64,000 bases of DNA from Sphingomonas glacialis (GCF_014653575.1 NZ_BNAQ01000002.1:558001-622000); one strand, 5' to 3'; counted from the first letter of the stretch, positions 24,455 through 33,527 are shown. The notes: generated from the letters alone by a model not told the origin. A program made the numbers and translations.

Positions 24455-25476
24455 CACTTTGCGCCGGCCTTGGGGGCTGCGCCGACGACGCTCTCGGGCA
24501 GATCCTTGCCGAACACGCGCTGGTAATATTCCGCGACCAGGCTGCGCTCGGTTTCGTCGCACTTGTTGAGGAACGACAGCCGGAAGGCGAAGCCGACATC
24601 GCCGAAGATCAGCGTGTTCTGCGCCCAGGTGATAACGGTCCGCGGGCTCATCACGGTCGAGATGTCGCCGTTCATGAAACCACGGCGCGTGAGGTCGGCC
24701 ACGCGCACCATGTTGTCGACTTGGCGTTTGCCCTCGGGCTGGTCATACTCGCCCGACTTGGCGAGCACGATCTGCGCCTCGACGGCAGCGGGCAGATAGT
24801 TGAGCGTGACGACGATGTTCCAGCGGTCCATCTGGCCCTGGTTGATCTGCTGCGTGCCATGGTACAGGCCCGACGTATCACCGAGCCCAACCGTGTTGGC
24901 GGTGGCGAACATGCGGAAGAACGGGTTCGGGCGGATCACGCGATTCTGGTCGAGCAGCGTCAGCTTGCCCTCGGTCTCGAGCACGCGCTGGATCACGAAC
25001 ATCACGTCGGGGCGGCCCGCGTCATATTCGTCGAACACGAGCGCGGTCGGCGTCTGCAGCGCCCACGGCAGCAGACCCTCCTTGAATTCGGTGACCTGCT
25101 GGCCGTCCTTGAGCACGATCGCATCGCGGCCGACGAGATCGATGCGGCTGATATGTGCGTCGAGGTTGATGCGGATGCACGGCCAGTTGAGGCGTGCCGC
25201 GATCTGCTCGATATGCGTCGACTTGCCGGTGCCGTGATAGCCCTGCACCATCACGCGGCGGTTGAACGCGAAGCCCGCGCAGATCGCGAGCGTCGTGTCC
25301 TTGTCGAAGACATAGGCCGGGTCGAGATCGGGCACGCGCTCGTCGGCGAGCGAGAAGGCCGGGACTTCCATGTCCGAATCGATCCCGAACAGGTCGCGGA
25401 CTTTCTTCATCTGGTCGGGCGCGTCGAGGATCGTCGTCTCGCGGCTGTCGGGCTGGGTGTTCGGAATCGTGGTCAT
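24454..25476 (-). CDS. cobS: CobS-like AAA+ ATPase (cobaltochelatase subunit family)
   Basis: A 340-residue MoxR-type AAA+ protein. Walker A is [16 protein letters not shown] (near residue 82), Walker [11 protein letters not shown] (near 144), and sensor-1 [17 protein letters not shown] (near 187). It matches CobS closely, which with CobT and CobN inserts cobalt into the corrin ring. Neither CobT nor CobN nor any cobalamin gene is in the window, so an alternative chaperone-like role is possible. I chose ATG 25476 ([11 protein letters not shown]) over a TTG 18 bases upstream. Upstream on the other side of a small gene block lie the J-domain and BolA genes that often neighbour cobST. Confidence 0.85.
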   Translation of the reverse strand: MTTIPNTQPDSRETTILDAPDQMKKVRDLFGIDSDMEVPAFSLADERVPDLDPAYVFDKDTTLAICAGFAFNRRVMVQGYHGTGKSTHIEQIAARLNWPCIRINLDAHISRIDLVGRDAIVLKDGQQVTEFKEGLLPWALQTPTALVFDEYDAGRPDVMFVIQRVLETEGKLTLLDQNRVIRPNPFFRMFATANTVGLGDTSGLYHGTQQINQGQMDRWNIVVTLNYLPAAVEAQIVLAKSGEYDQPEGKRQVDNMVRVADLTRRGFMNGDISTVMSPRTVITWAQNTLIFGDVGFAFRLSFLNKCDETERSLVAEYYQRVFGKDLPESVVGAAPKAGAK

Positions 25477-25546
25477 GCTGAAAATGCTCTGCAAGAAGGT
25501 CGCCCCTCCCTAGCCGGTCGGATCGCGCCAAGTCGAGACGCGAGTT

Positions 25547-26239
25547 TCACGCAATCGTGGGGGGCAGCGCAAACAGCGTGCAGAAATGCGCCGCACGCGC
25601 CACATCGCCGCTGACCGAAAGCCGCCCGCCCGCGACCACCTCGGCGAGCGGCGTCGTACCGAACAGCGCCGGCAGGAACGCGTTGGGCTCGCCGGCCAGC
25701 ACCGCGTCCGCCTGCGCGATTCCATCGCGGACAAGGGTCAGACCGCCATCGCCGATCGCCGCCACATACCGCTCGTTCCCCAGCGAAAATCCGATCCGCG
25801 CGGCAAAGCCCTCCGCTTTTGCGGGATCGAACATCATCCGCAACGCAAGCATCAGCGCGACGCGCGAGAACGGCAGCGACGGGTCGTGCGCGGGCGAACG
25901 CAGCGCCCAGCGGCCGAGCGCCATGACGATCGGCTCGGCCTCATACCCCCACGGCGTCAAGGCATAGACCTGCACATTGGCCGGCGGCGGCAGCGTCTCG
26001 CGCGTCAGCACGCCCGCCGCCTCGAGCCCCTGCAGCCGCTGCGTCAGCACGTTCGCGCTCAGCCCCGGCAATCCGCTGCGGATCTCGCCGAAGCGCCGCG
26101 GGCCGAGCAGCAACTCGCGGATCACCAGCAGCGACCAGCGCTCGCCGACGAATTCGAGCGCGAGCGCGGTGCCGCACGCATCGTCATACCAGCGCTTGAT
26201 TGTCCCATCAGGTGCATCAGTCACTTTTTCTAACTTCAT
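25547..26239 (-). CDS. HxlR-family transcriptional regulator with C-terminal SCP2-like domain
   Basis: A 230-residue DNA-binding protein. The winged helix occupies about residues 10-105 (CGTALALEFVGERWSLLVIR, LLGPRRFGEIRSGLPGLSAN, VLTQRLQGLEAAGVLTRE). The C-terminal half (ARIGFSLGNERYVAAIGD, GGLTLVRDGIAQADAVLAG) resembles the SCP2 sterol-binding fold fused to HxlR domains in some regulators, so a small hydrophobic ligand is plausible. It is transcribed divergently from the VOC gene at 26305, 65 bases away, which it probably controls. ATG 26239 is chosen because the upstream open extension does not resemble the family. Confidence 0.82.
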   Translation of the reverse strand: MKLEKVTDAPDGTIKRWYDDACGTALALEFVGERWSLLVIRELLLGPRRFGEIRSGLPGLSANVLTQRLQGLEAAGVLTRETLPPPANVQVYALTPWGYEAEPIVMALGRWALRSPAHDPSLPFSRVALMLALRMMFDPAKAEGFAARIGFSLGNERYVAAIGDGGLTLVRDGIAQADAVLAGEPNAFLPALFGTTPLAEVVAGGRLSVSGDVARAAHFCTLFALPPTIA

Positions 26240-26304
26240 AGTTGCATTTCGTAACCGTCGGCAGCATCCTTTGCAAACGTCGAATCGCACCGGAGAGTGA
26301 CGCC

Positions 26305-26736
26305 ATGACACAGCGGATCTTCATCAGCCTGCCGGTTGCCGACGTCGCGGCGTCCACCGCCTTTTACGAGGCGATCGGCTGCACCAAGAACCAAGCCTTC
26401 TCCAGCGATGCCGCCGCCTCGATGGCGTGGTCCGACACCATCACCTTCAACCTGCTCAGCCACCCGGTCTATCGCGGCATCTCACCCAAGCCGCCGGGCG
26501 ATGCGCGCGCGACCGGCGGCCCGCTCTTCGCGCTGGCGCTCGATTCGCGCGAAGCAGTCGATGCCTTCGCCGCCGCCGCGATCGCGGCGGGCGGACGCGA
26601 AGTCCACGGCGCCGAGGACGAAGGCTTCATGTATTCGCGCGGTGTCGAGGATCCTGACGGCCACGGCGTCGGGCCGTTCTGGATGGACGCGGCGGCCGCG
26701 CCCGCCGCGCCTCCCGAGGCGGCACTCGCCGACTGA
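26305..26736 (+). CDS. VOC family protein (glyoxalase-like)
   Basis: A 143-residue vicinal-oxygen-chelate protein with MTQRIFISLPVADVAAST, AFYEAIGCTKNQAFSSD and VEDPDGHGVGPFWMD, the usual beta-alpha-beta-beta-beta repeats of lactoylglutathione lyase-like and bleomycin-resistance proteins. Metal ligands are not all clear, so catalysis is unproven. GGAGAG lies eight bases before ATG 26305. It is the first gene of a three-gene run (VOC, GST, double VOC) divergent from an HxlR regulator, which suggests inducible handling of an electrophile. Confidence 0.8.
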   Translation: MTQRIFISLPVADVAASTAFYEAIGCTKNQAFSSDAAASMAWSDTITFNLLSHPVYRGISPKPPGDARATGGPLFALALDSREAVDAFAAAAIAAGGREVHGAEDEGFMYSRGVEDPDGHGVGPFWMDAAAAPAAPPEAALAD

Positions 26737-26761
26737 TCCGGCCAATCGAGGAGCGCTATCG

Positions 26762-27415
26762 ATGACTCCGACCATCACCACCTTCGCCTGGGTACCCAAA
26801 TTTGCGCGCGGCCAGGTCCGCGATCTTCGCGCACGCTGGGCGTTCGAGGAAATTGGCGAGCGCTACACGGTCGACCTGATCCGCGACGCCAAGACGCCCG
26901 AGTATCGCCGCCTGCAACCCTTCGGCCAGGTGCCGACCTATCGCGACGACGGCGTCGCGCTGTTCGAATCGGGCGCGATCGTGCTGCACATGGCGCGCCG
27001 CGGCGCGGGGCTGCTCCCCGACGATGCCGCGGGCCGCGCGATCGCCGAGCAATGGGTCATCGCCGCGCTCAATTCGGTCGAGCCGGCGGTGATGGATCTG
27101 GTGCGCTGCGACCTGTTCGAGGCCGACAAGCCGTGGTCGGCGCAACGCCGCCCGAGCGTCCTGGAAACGGCGCGCGCGCGGCTCGGCGGGGTGGCGATGG
27201 CGCTCGGCGACCAGCCCTATCTCGGCGGCGACGCCTTCACCGTCGGCGACCTGATGATGGCAGCAGTGTTGCGCATCGGTCCGACCGACGAACTGTTCGA
27301 AGGCCTCCCGACGCTCGCCGCCTATCTCGCGCGCTGCACCGCGCGGCCCGCCTTCGAACGCGCGCTCGCCGACCAGCTCGCGGTGTACGCCGAGCAAGCC
27401 GTCCCCGCCGTATGA
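26762..27415 (+). CDS. Glutathione S-transferase family protein
   Basis: A 217-residue cytosolic GST. The N-terminal thioredoxin-like domain holds the Gly-binding turn FGQVPTYRDDGVALFESGAI (near residue 58, with the conserved cis-Pro and ES pair). The C-terminal helical domain contains YLGGDAFTVGDLMMAAVL (near 147, N-capping box). It conjugates glutathione to an electrophile or has peroxidase or isomerase activity; the class is not assigned. It lies 25 bases after the VOC gene and 13 bases before the next VOC gene. GAGGAG upstream of ATG 26762 supports the start. Confidence 0.85.
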   Translation: MTPTITTFAWVPKFARGQVRDLRARWAFEEIGERYTVDLIRDAKTPEYRRLQPFGQVPTYRDDGVALFESGAIVLHMARRGAGLLPDDAAGRAIAEQWVIAALNSVEPAVMDLVRCDLFEADKPWSAQRRPSVLETARARLGGVAMALGDQPYLGGDAFTVGDLMMAAVLRIGPTDELFEGLPTLAAYLARCTARPAFERALADQLAVYAEQAVPAV

Positions 27416-27428
27416 GGAAGCCCGAGCG

Positions 27429-28205
27429 ATGACCAACCTGCATGGCACGCCGATCTGGTACGAATTGGTGAGCGCCGATCCGCCCGCGTCGAAAGCGTTC
27501 TACGATCATGTCATCGGCTGGCAGATCGGCGAACCCGCCCCCGACATGGACTATCGCATGATCGAGACCGGCCACGGACTCGTCGGTGGCGTGATGCGGC
27601 TCACGCCCGAAATGGCTGCCGGCGGGGCAAAACCTGGCTGGCTGTTCTACATCGGAGTCGACGATGTCGATGCCTCGGCCGAGGCGATCAACGCCGCCGG
27701 CGGCGCGGTCCTCATGGGCCCGTGGAGCATCCCCGGCGTCGGCCGTATGGCGGTGGTCACCGATCCGCAGGGCATTCCGTTCTACATCATGCGCGGCGAC
27801 AGCGACAAAGACAGCACCGCCTATGACCGCAGCGGCATGGGCAAATGCAACTGGAACGAGCTGATCACCCCCGATCAGGACGCCGGCGACGCCTTCTACC
27901 GCCACATCTTCCACTGGAGCTATCTCGACGTGATGCCGATGGGCCCGATCGGCGAGTACCGCTTCATCGCGGTCGGCGAGCAGACCTTCGGCGCGACGAT
28001 GCGGCATTCCGGCGAAGCGCGGCACCCCGGCTGGCGCTTCTATTTCCGCGCGCCCGATATCGAGGCCGCCGCCGTGCGCGTGGCCGAGGCGGGCGGCAGC
28101 GTCCTGTCGGGTCCGATGGACGTGCCCGGCGGCGACCGCATCATCGTCGCGAGCGATCCGCACGGCGTCGTGTTCGGCGTGGTCGGTCCGGGGGCGGCGG
28201 GCTGA
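27429..28205 (+). CDS. Two-domain VOC family protein
   Basis: A 258-residue protein made of two glyoxalase-like halves. Residues 1-125 contain GTPIWYELVSADPPASKAFY and VVTDPQGIPFYIMRGD; residues 135-255 contain CNWNELITPDQDAGDAFYRH and IVASDPHGVVFGVVG. The duplicated layout, with HG-W and N-W-E-L strands, matches the CFP-30B/hydroxylase-like VOC proteins found in many actinobacteria and alphaproteobacteria. The reaction is unknown. It ends the run divergent from the HxlR regulator. Confidence 0.82.
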   Translation: MTNLHGTPIWYELVSADPPASKAFYDHVIGWQIGEPAPDMDYRMIETGHGLVGGVMRLTPEMAAGGAKPGWLFYIGVDDVDASAEAINAAGGAVLMGPWSIPGVGRMAVVTDPQGIPFYIMRGDSDKDSTAYDRSGMGKCNWNELITPDQDAGDAFYRHIFHWSYLDVMPMGPIGEYRFIAVGEQTFGATMRHSGEARHPGWRFYFRAPDIEAAAVRVAEAGGSVLSGPMDVPGGDRIIVASDPHGVVFGVVGPGAAG

Positions 28206-28229
28206 GCGTCGCGATCGCGCCCGGCCGCA

Positions 28230-28850
28230 TCACGCGAACGCCGGTGCGCCCTTCAGCTGCGTATAGGCGGCAATCACCTCCTGCAGCTTGGTCTCGAAAC
28301 CGCGGTCCCCGCCGTTGCGATCGGGATGATATTTGCGCACCAGCTCGGCATAGCGCTCGCGCAACCCCCGCCGGTCGACATCCGCTGCCAGCCCGAGCAC
28401 CTTGAGCGAGCGCCGGTCGACCTCCGACAACGGCCGCCCGTCCTTGCGCGCCGGCTCGGCCGCGCGCCGGAAGCGCGCGCCGATCGCATCGAGCGGATCG
28501 CTGAAATCGCCCCATTTCGGCGGCACGTCGGCGCCCGAATGCGCAAAGGCACGCGTCTCGCGCTCCCATCCGGCGAACGGGCGCTGCTGCGCGTGGATTT
28601 CCTCGGCGCTCATGCCCGTGAAGAAATTGTAGCGCGCATTGAACGCGCGGACATGATCGAGGCAGAACCAGCGATACGGCCGCGGCCCATCGCCGCTCAT
28701 CCGCGGCGAATCGCCTGCGGGCGCGCGGAATTCACCCGCTTCGTCGCACCCCGGTTCCTCGCACACGCGCCCGGTCCCCTCGACCCGGCCGTGGAAGCGC
28801 GGGGCGGGCCGCTCTCTCGCGCCATCTTTCTTGTCGTCCTCGCGCGCCAC
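28230..28850 (-). CDS. J-domain (DnaJ-like) protein
   Basis: A 206-residue protein with a C-terminal J domain (about 137-206): LKVLGLAADVDRRGLRERYA, the invariant HPD in VRKYHPDRNGGDRG, and LQEVIAAYTQLKGA. The N-terminal part carries a CxxxG-type segment (RVCEEPGCDEAGEFRAPAG) and FCLDHVRAFNARYNFFTGM, a cysteine-containing region common to this alphaproteobacterial subgroup. It should stimulate a DnaK ATPase. Translation starts at GTG 28850 after AGGGAG. It is divergent from bolA, 40 bases away, and this pair often neighbours cobST. Confidence 0.88.
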   Translation of the reverse strand: MAREDDKKDGARERPAPRFHGRVEGTGRVCEEPGCDEAGEFRAPAGDSPRMSGDGPRPYRWFCLDHVRAFNARYNFFTGMSAEEIHAQQRPFAGWERETRAFAHSGADVPPKWGDFSDPLDAIGARFRRAAEPARKDGRPLSEVDRRSLKVLGLAADVDRRGLRERYAELVRKYHPDRNGGDRGFETKLQEVIAAYTQLKGAPAFA

Positions 28851-28890
28851 GCGGGGCTCCCTAACTGCAAAAACGGCCTATATAGGCGCG

Positions 28891-29205
28891 ATGACCGACC
28901 CTGCCACCGCCCCCGCCCCGATTCCTGGCGCACCCCCGCGCCCGCTCGTCGATGAGATCCGCGAGCGCCTGGTCGTCGCGCTCGATCCGATCGCGCTCGA
29001 CGTGTCGAACGACAGCGCCCAGCATGCCGGCCATCTCGGCGACGACGGCACCGGCGAATCGCATTTCAGCGTGAGCGTCGAATCGCCCGCCTTTGCCGGC
29101 CTGTCGCGCGTCGCGCGGCAGCGCCTCGTCAACACCGCGCTCGCCGATCTGCTGCGCGACCGGATCCACGCGCTGGCGATCCGCGCACGGGCGCCGGGCG
29201 AATGA
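28891..29205 (+). CDS. BolA family protein
   Basis: A 104-residue BolA/IbaG-type protein. BolA proteins bind monothiol glutaredoxins and [2Fe-2S] clusters and affect morphology and stress responses. The core segment SHFSVSVESPAFAGLSRVAR then QRLVNTALADLLRDRIHAL is diagnostic, and two His residues at HAGHL (near 46) may be cluster ligands. A Pro-rich 20-residue N-terminus precedes the core. The stop overlaps the start of the next GST gene by 4 bases, giving coupling. Confidence 0.9.
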   Translation: MTDPATAPAPIPGAPPRPLVDEIRERLVVALDPIALDVSNDSAQHAGHLGDDGTGESHFSVSVESPAFAGLSRVARQRLVNTALADLLRDRIHALAIRARAPGE

Positions 29206-29933
29206 GCGCGCGCTACAAGCTGTGGTACTGGTCCGATCTGCAGGGGCGCGGCGAGTTCGTCCGGCTCGCGCTCGAAGCGGCGGGGATCGGCTATGACGAT
29301 TGCGCGCGGCAGCACGGCGCCGAGGCGCTGCTCGACGACATGGAACGCCACGCGGCGGCGCGCGGGCCGTTCGCGCCGCCCTATCTGGAACTCGACGGAA
29401 TGGTGATCGCGCAAGTCGCCAACATTCTGCTCTACCTCGGCGACCAGCACCATATCGGGGGCGCAACAATCGCCGACCGGCTGTGGCTCAATCAGCTCCA
29501 GCTGACGATCGCCGATGTCGTCGCCGAGGCGCACAACGTCCATCACCCGCTCGACGGCAACGCCTATTACGAGGACCAGCAGGACGCCGCACTGATCGCC
29601 GCGGCCGCGTTTCGCGAAGATCGCATCCCCAAGTTCCTCGGCTATTTCGAACGCGCGGCGGAGGCCAATCCCGGCGAATGGCTGATCGGCGATCGCTGGA
29701 GCTATGGCGACACCTCGCTGTTCCAGCTGGTCGAGGGCCTGCGCTACATGTTCCCCAAGCGGATGGCGGCGATCGAGGGCGCGTATCCGGCGGTGCTCCG
29801 CATCCACGATCAGGTCGCCGCGCTGCCGGGTATCCGTGCCTATCTCGAGAGCGACCGGCGCATCGCGTTCAACGAGCAGGGCATCTTCCGCCACTATCCC
29901 GAGCTCGACGTCGCCGGAGACAAGCGGGCATGA
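29202..29933 (+). CDS. Glutathione S-transferase family protein
   Basis: A 243-residue GST. KLWYWSDLQGRGEFVRLALE is the N-terminal start with a possible catalytic Tyr or Ser, and PPYLELDGMVIAQVANILLY contains the cis-Pro and a QVA in place of the usual ES pair. The C-terminal domain has GDRWSYGDTSLFQLVEGL. The sequence resembles eukaryotic-type sigma/alpha-like GSTs found in alphaproteobacteria. It overlaps bolA at its start and the NUDIX gene at its stop by 4 bases each, so three proteins are made from coupled frames. Confidence 0.85.
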   Translation: MSARYKLWYWSDLQGRGEFVRLALEAAGIGYDDCARQHGAEALLDDMERHAAARGPFAPPYLELDGMVIAQVANILLYLGDQHHIGGATIADRLWLNQLQLTIADVVAEAHNVHHPLDGNAYYEDQQDAALIAAAAFREDRIPKFLGYFERAAEANPGEWLIGDRWSYGDTSLFQLVEGLRYMFPKRMAAIEGAYPAVLRIHDQVAALPGIRAYLESDRRIAFNEQGIFRHYPELDVAGDKRA

Positions 29934-30373
29934 GCCGCGTCCCCCGCCCGGCGGCGCGCATCCTGCTGCTCGACGAAGCCGATCGCGTGCTGCTGTTCCG
30001 CTTCGATCCCGACGATCGCCCGCCCTTCTGGTGTACGCCGGGCGGCGCGGTCGATCCCGGCGAGAGCTATGAAGCCGCCGCGCGCCGCGAGCTGCGCGAG
30101 GAGACCGGGCTAGAGCTCGATTGCGGGCCGCAAGTGCTGCAACGCCATGTCGAGTTCCTGACGATCGAGGGCGTCGAGGTCAGCGCCGACGAGCGCTATT
30201 TCCGCGTCCGCGCGCCGCACGATGCGGTCGACACGAGCGGCCACACCGCGCTCGAACAGCGGGTGATGACGCGCTTCCACTGGTTCACGCGCGCCGAACT
30301 CGCCGCCGCCACCGAACCCTATTTCCCCGAGGATCTCCCCGCGATCCTCGACGCGCTGGAGGGCTCCGAATGA
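29930..30373 (+). CDS. NUDIX hydrolase
   Basis: A 147-residue hydrolase of nucleoside-diphosphate-linked compounds. The Nudix box begins GGAVDPGES (near residue 39) and ends RRELREETGLEL, with the catalytic REExEE Glu residues present. Substrate class (ADP-ribose, oxidised nucleotide or other) cannot be inferred. The start overlaps the GST stop and the stop overlaps the pirin start, both as ATGA. Confidence 0.88.
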   Translation: MSRVPRPAARILLLDEADRVLLFRFDPDDRPPFWCTPGGAVDPGESYEAAARRELREETGLELDCGPQVLQRHVEFLTIEGVEVSADERYFRVRAPHDAVDTSGHTALEQRVMTRFHWFTRAELAAATEPYFPEDLPAILDALEGSE

Positions 30374-31272
30374 CCAACGACGACCTCATCCTGCAGACGA
30401 TCACGCCCGTCACGCACGACCTCGGCGGCTTCAAGGTCCACCGCACGCTCCCCTCGCGACCGCGCACGATGGTCGGGCCGTTCATCTTCTTCGACCAGAT
30501 GGGCCCGTCGCGGCTCGGCATGGGCGAAGGGATCGACGTGCGCCCGCACCCGCACATCAACCTGTCGACCGTCACTTATCTGTTCGGCGGCGCGCTAGGC
30601 CACCGCGATTCGCTCGGCAGCGACGTCGTGATCGAGCCCGGCGCGGTCAATCTGATGACCGCGGGGAACGGCATCGTCCATTCCGAGCGCACCCCCGACG
30701 CGGCGCGCGCCGACGGCCCCGAGCTATCGGGCATCCAGACCTGGCTCGCCATGCCCGAGCAGGACGAGGAGATGTCGCCCGCGTTCGAGCATGTCGCGCG
30801 CGCCGATCTGCCGACGGTCGAAGCGTCGAACGCCCGCGCACGCGTCGTGATGGGGAGTCTCTGGGGCGCGACCGCACCGACCACGACCTATGCCGAGACG
30901 ATCTACGCCGACATCGTGCTCGACGCGGGCGGATCCATTCCGATCGATGCGGAGGCCGACGAACGTGCGCTCTACATCGCGCTCGGCGAGGCTACGCTCG
31001 ACGGCATGACGCTCGAACCGATGACGCTCTACGTGCTCAAGCCCGGCACCGCGGCGACGCTTCGCTCGACGACGGGCGCGCGCGCGATGCTGTGCGGCGG
31101 CGAGGCGTTCACCACGCCGCGCCACGTCTGGTGGAACTTCGTCTCCTCGAGGCGCGATCGGATCGACGAAGCCAAGCGCGCCTGGACCGCGGGCGAGTTT
31201 CCGAAAGTGCCCGGCGACGACAAGGAATGGATTCCGATTCCGGCCATTCCCAAGACGGTCAGCTATCCGTAA
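30370..31272 (+). CDS. Pirin family protein
   Basis: A 300-residue bicupin. The N-terminal cupin carries the metal ligands in RPHPHINLSTVTYLFGG (near residue 59) and GIVHSERTPD (near 101), the His-His-His-Glu set seen in pirins with quercetinase activity. The second cupin (about 180-275) lacks an evident metal site. Physiological role is uncertain; redox signalling or flavonoid oxidation have been described for relatives. It is the last gene of the bolA-GST-NUDIX-pirin chain and is followed at once by a palindromic repeat. Confidence 0.87.
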   Translation: MTNDDLILQTITPVTHDLGGFKVHRTLPSRPRTMVGPFIFFDQMGPSRLGMGEGIDVRPHPHINLSTVTYLFGGALGHRDSLGSDVVIEPGAVNLMTAGNGIVHSERTPDAARADGPELSGIQTWLAMPEQDEEMSPAFEHVARADLPTVEASNARARVVMGSLWGATAPTTTYAETIYADIVLDAGGSIPIDAEADERALYIALGEATLDGMTLEPMTLYVLKPGTAATLRSTTGARAMLCGGEAFTTPRHVWWNFVSSRRDRIDEAKRAWTAGEFPKVPGDDKEWIPIPAIPKTVSYP

Positions 31273-31276
31273 TGCC

Positions 31277-31386
31277 TCTCCCCTCCCGCTTGCGGGAGGA
31301 GCTGGGGGTGGGCTCGCGCTTTCGAAACGAACCGCACGTGGAGGCCGGGCGCCCACCCCCGACCCCTCCCGCAAGCGGGAGGGGAG
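31277..31386. repeat. Palindromic intergenic repeat (CTCCCCTCCCG / CGGGAGGGGAG type)
   Basis: The left arm (CTCCCCTCCCGCTTGCGGGA at its start, then GCTGGGGGTGGGC) is the inverse of the right arm (GCCCACCCCCGAC, then CCTCCCGCAAGCGGGAGG). It fills the gap between the pirin and hydrolase genes and ends 8 bases before an ATG, so it also supplies GGGAG as a ribosome binding site. A related copy is at 35588-35741. Confidence 0.75.
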
Positions 31387-31393
31387 TATCAAA

Positions 31394-32281
31394 ATGACCG
31401 CCTTCACCCTGAACCGAATCGCCCTCCCCACCGGCGTCGAGCTCGATGTCGCCACCGCCGGCAACCCTGCGCACCCGCCGATCCTCCTGCTCCACGGCTT
31501 CCCCGAATCGCACCGCACCTGGCGCCACGTCATCCCGCAGCTCAGCGCCGATCATTTCGTCATCGCCCCCGACCAGCGCGGCTTCGCGCGGTCTTCCAAG
31601 CCCGCCGCGATTGGCGACTACACCCCCGACAAGATGGTCGCCGACTTGCTCGCGCTCGCTGACCATTTCGGGCTGACCACCTTCACGCTCGTCGGCCACG
31701 ACTGGGGCGGCGCGATCGCCTGGATGGCGGCGTTGCAGAACCCCAGCCGCATCACCCGCCTCGTCATCGTCAACGCGCCGCACCCCTTCGTCTTCCAGCG
31801 CACGCTGTTCGACGACATGGCGCAGCGCGAGGCGAGCCAGTACATCACCGCCTTCCGCAATCCCGGGTTCGAGACCTATATCGACAGCATCGGGCTCTCG
31901 AATTTCTTCGACAGCAGCTTCCTGCGCCACACCGATTTCTCAAAGATCGCCGATGAAAAGCCGGTCTATCTCGACCAATGGAGCCAACCCGGCGCGATGA
32001 CCGCGATGCTCAACTGGTACCGCGCGAGCCCGATCCTCGTCCCCGCAATGGACGAGACGCCCTCGCGTCCCGCGTTCCTCGACGGCGCGTTCCCGCCGGT
32101 GACGCAGCCGACGCTGGTGGTGTGGGGTCTCGGCGACGCCGCGCTGCTGCCGAGCCAGCTCGACGGGCTCGACACGCTGGTGCCCGATCTCACGCTGGTG
32201 AAGGTCGATGCCGGGCACTTCGTCCCGTGGGAAAACCCCGACGCGATCGTCGCCGCGATCCGAGAGTGGGAGGCCACCTAA
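31394..32281 (+). CDS. Alpha/beta hydrolase, epoxide hydrolase-like
   Basis: A 295-residue cytoplasmic hydrolase. Motifs are [13 protein letters not shown] (oxyanion hole, near residue 36), the nucleophile elbow [12 protein letters not shown] with Asp as nucleophile (near 104), and the catalytic His in [13 protein letters not shown] (near 275). Asp in place of Ser, and HGFPES, point to the epoxide hydrolase or haloacetate dehalogenase branch. The ring tyrosines of epoxide hydrolases would have to come from the cap (about 140-215) and cannot be assigned by eye. The ribosome binding site is provided by the preceding repeat. Confidence 0.85.
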   Translation: MTAFTLNRIALPTGVELDVATAGNPAHPPILLLHGFPESHRTWRHVIPQLSADHFVIAPDQRGFARSSKPAAIGDYTPDKMVADLLALADHFGLTTFTLVGHDWGGAIAWMAALQNPSRITRLVIVNAPHPFVFQRTLFDDMAQREASQYITAFRNPGFETYIDSIGLSNFFDSSFLRHTDFSKIADEKPVYLDQWSQPGAMTAMLNWYRASPILVPAMDETPSRPAFLDGAFPPVTQPTLVVWGLGDAALLPSQLDGLDTLVPDLTLVKVDAGHFVPWENPDAIVAAIREWEAT

Positions 32282-32427
32282 ATCCTCCCCGGCACGGGGA
32301 GGGGGACCATTTGCCTCTTCCGGCAAATGGTGGAGGGGGCTCTCCGCGGGCGTTACGCGTGTGGCGGCCCCCCTCCACCACCAGCCTGAAAAAGGCTGGC
32401 GGTCCCCCTCCCCGTGCCGGGGAGGAT
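32282..32427. repeat. Branched palindromic element filling a convergent gap
   Basis: A perfect 27-bp inverted repeat (ATCCTCCCCGGCACGGGG at the left edge, its complement at the right) encloses two more hairpins: ACCATTTGCC/GGCAAATGGT and CCAGCC/GGCTGG. The 146-base unit exactly spans the space between two convergent stop codons. It could fold as a three-way structure and serve as a bidirectional terminator. Confidence 0.85.
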
Positions 32428-33527
32428 CAAACCCTGACCTGCGCCGCCGCGGGCAACTCCACCAAAGGCGCGGCCCCCGCGCCAGCTCCCGTATCGATCC
32501 ACGCCCCATGCGCATGGCTCGTCGCCACTGTCGTCCACTCCGCGCCCCCCGGCCACCACCGCGCCCGCACCACCTGGTGCCCCACCGACCGATCGGGCTC
32601 CATCGCAACCCAGCCAAGCGGGCGCTCGACCGTCGCACGCGCGCCCGCTGCGGCCATCGCCACGCGCACGCGCTCGGCCACCGGCTCGGGCAGATACTGC
32701 CACACCACCGAATGCATCAGCACGCGCGTCACGCCTTCCGCCTGCGGCTCGGCGAGCCGCGCCTCGATCCAGTCGGCCGCATCCGCCCGCGCGAGCGCCA
32801 CGCCATGCGCGCGCACCATCTCCACCGCCGCGCGCACCCGCGCGAGGCGTTCGGGCGTCTCGGGCCAGACATAGGCCGCAAGCCGCGCCGCCACCGCCGG
32901 ATCGGTCGCGTCGATCGGCGCGACGTCGCACCCGCGCACCGACACGATCTCGAGCGGCACCGGATCGGGCGGCGGCCCGCTCCAGCGCGGCGTGATCGTC
33001 ACCGGCGAATCGGCGGGCCCGAATGCCACGCCGCCAAGATCGAAGCGATACCGCCCGATCAGCAGGTTGAGCCCAGCACTCGACCCGATCTCGAGCACCT
33101 CCACCCGCGGCCCGCACGCCCGCGCAATCTCGCGCAACCCCAGCAGCAGCGCCGCCGACCGCCCCGGCTCGTTGGTCTGCGGCGGCCCGTCGAGCCACGG
33201 CAGCAACGCCGCCTCATGCTCCACCAGCACGCGCTCGATCGTCGCGAGGATAGCGCGCGCATCGGTCACCGCCCCCGAATACACCGCCGCCAACCCGGCA
33301 TCGCGCCCCGCCTGCACCAACGCGTGAAGCCCCCCGAACAGCCGCAACGGCAGAGCATCGCGCGTCGGCTCGCCCGCCCAGTCGAGCACCCGCGCCCCGA
33401 TGACCGATCGCCGCGTCAGCCCGTCGACGAGCGCCGCGCACATCCGGGCATAGACCGGCGCGGCATTGGCCTCGCAATACTGCTGCTGGATCCGGAACGC
33501 GTCACGATTGGTCTGCTCATCGGCCAT
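32427..33527 (-). CDS. DUF2332 family protein
   Basis: A 366-residue protein of the uncharacterised DUF2332 family. Recognisable parts are [18 protein letters not shown] at the N-terminus, [20 protein letters not shown] (near residue 140, resembling a methyltransferase SAM motif), [12 protein letters not shown] and [19 protein letters not shown] near 280. The EIGSSAGLN segment makes a methyltransferase-like fold likely, but no activity is established. It is divergent from hisG with a 63-base gap. ATG 33527 is preferred because the family starts there, although the frame is open much further upstream across hisG. Confidence 0.82.
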   Translation of the reverse strand: MADEQTNRDAFRIQQQYCEANAAPVYARMCAALVDGLTRRSVIGARVLDWAGEPTRDALPLRLFGGLHALVQAGRDAGLAAVYSGAVTDARAILATIERVLVEHEAALLPWLDGPPQTNEPGRSAALLLGLREIARACGPRVEVLEIGSSAGLNLLIGRYRFDLGGVAFGPADSPVTITPRWSGPPPDPVPLEIVSVRGCDVAPIDATDPAVAARLAAYVWPETPERLARVRAAVEMVRAHGVALARADAADWIEARLAEPQAEGVTRVLMHSVVWQYLPEPVAERVRVAMAAAGARATVERPLGWVAMEPDRSVGHQVVRARWWPGGAEWTTVATSHAHGAWIDTGAGAGAAPLVELPAAAQVRV

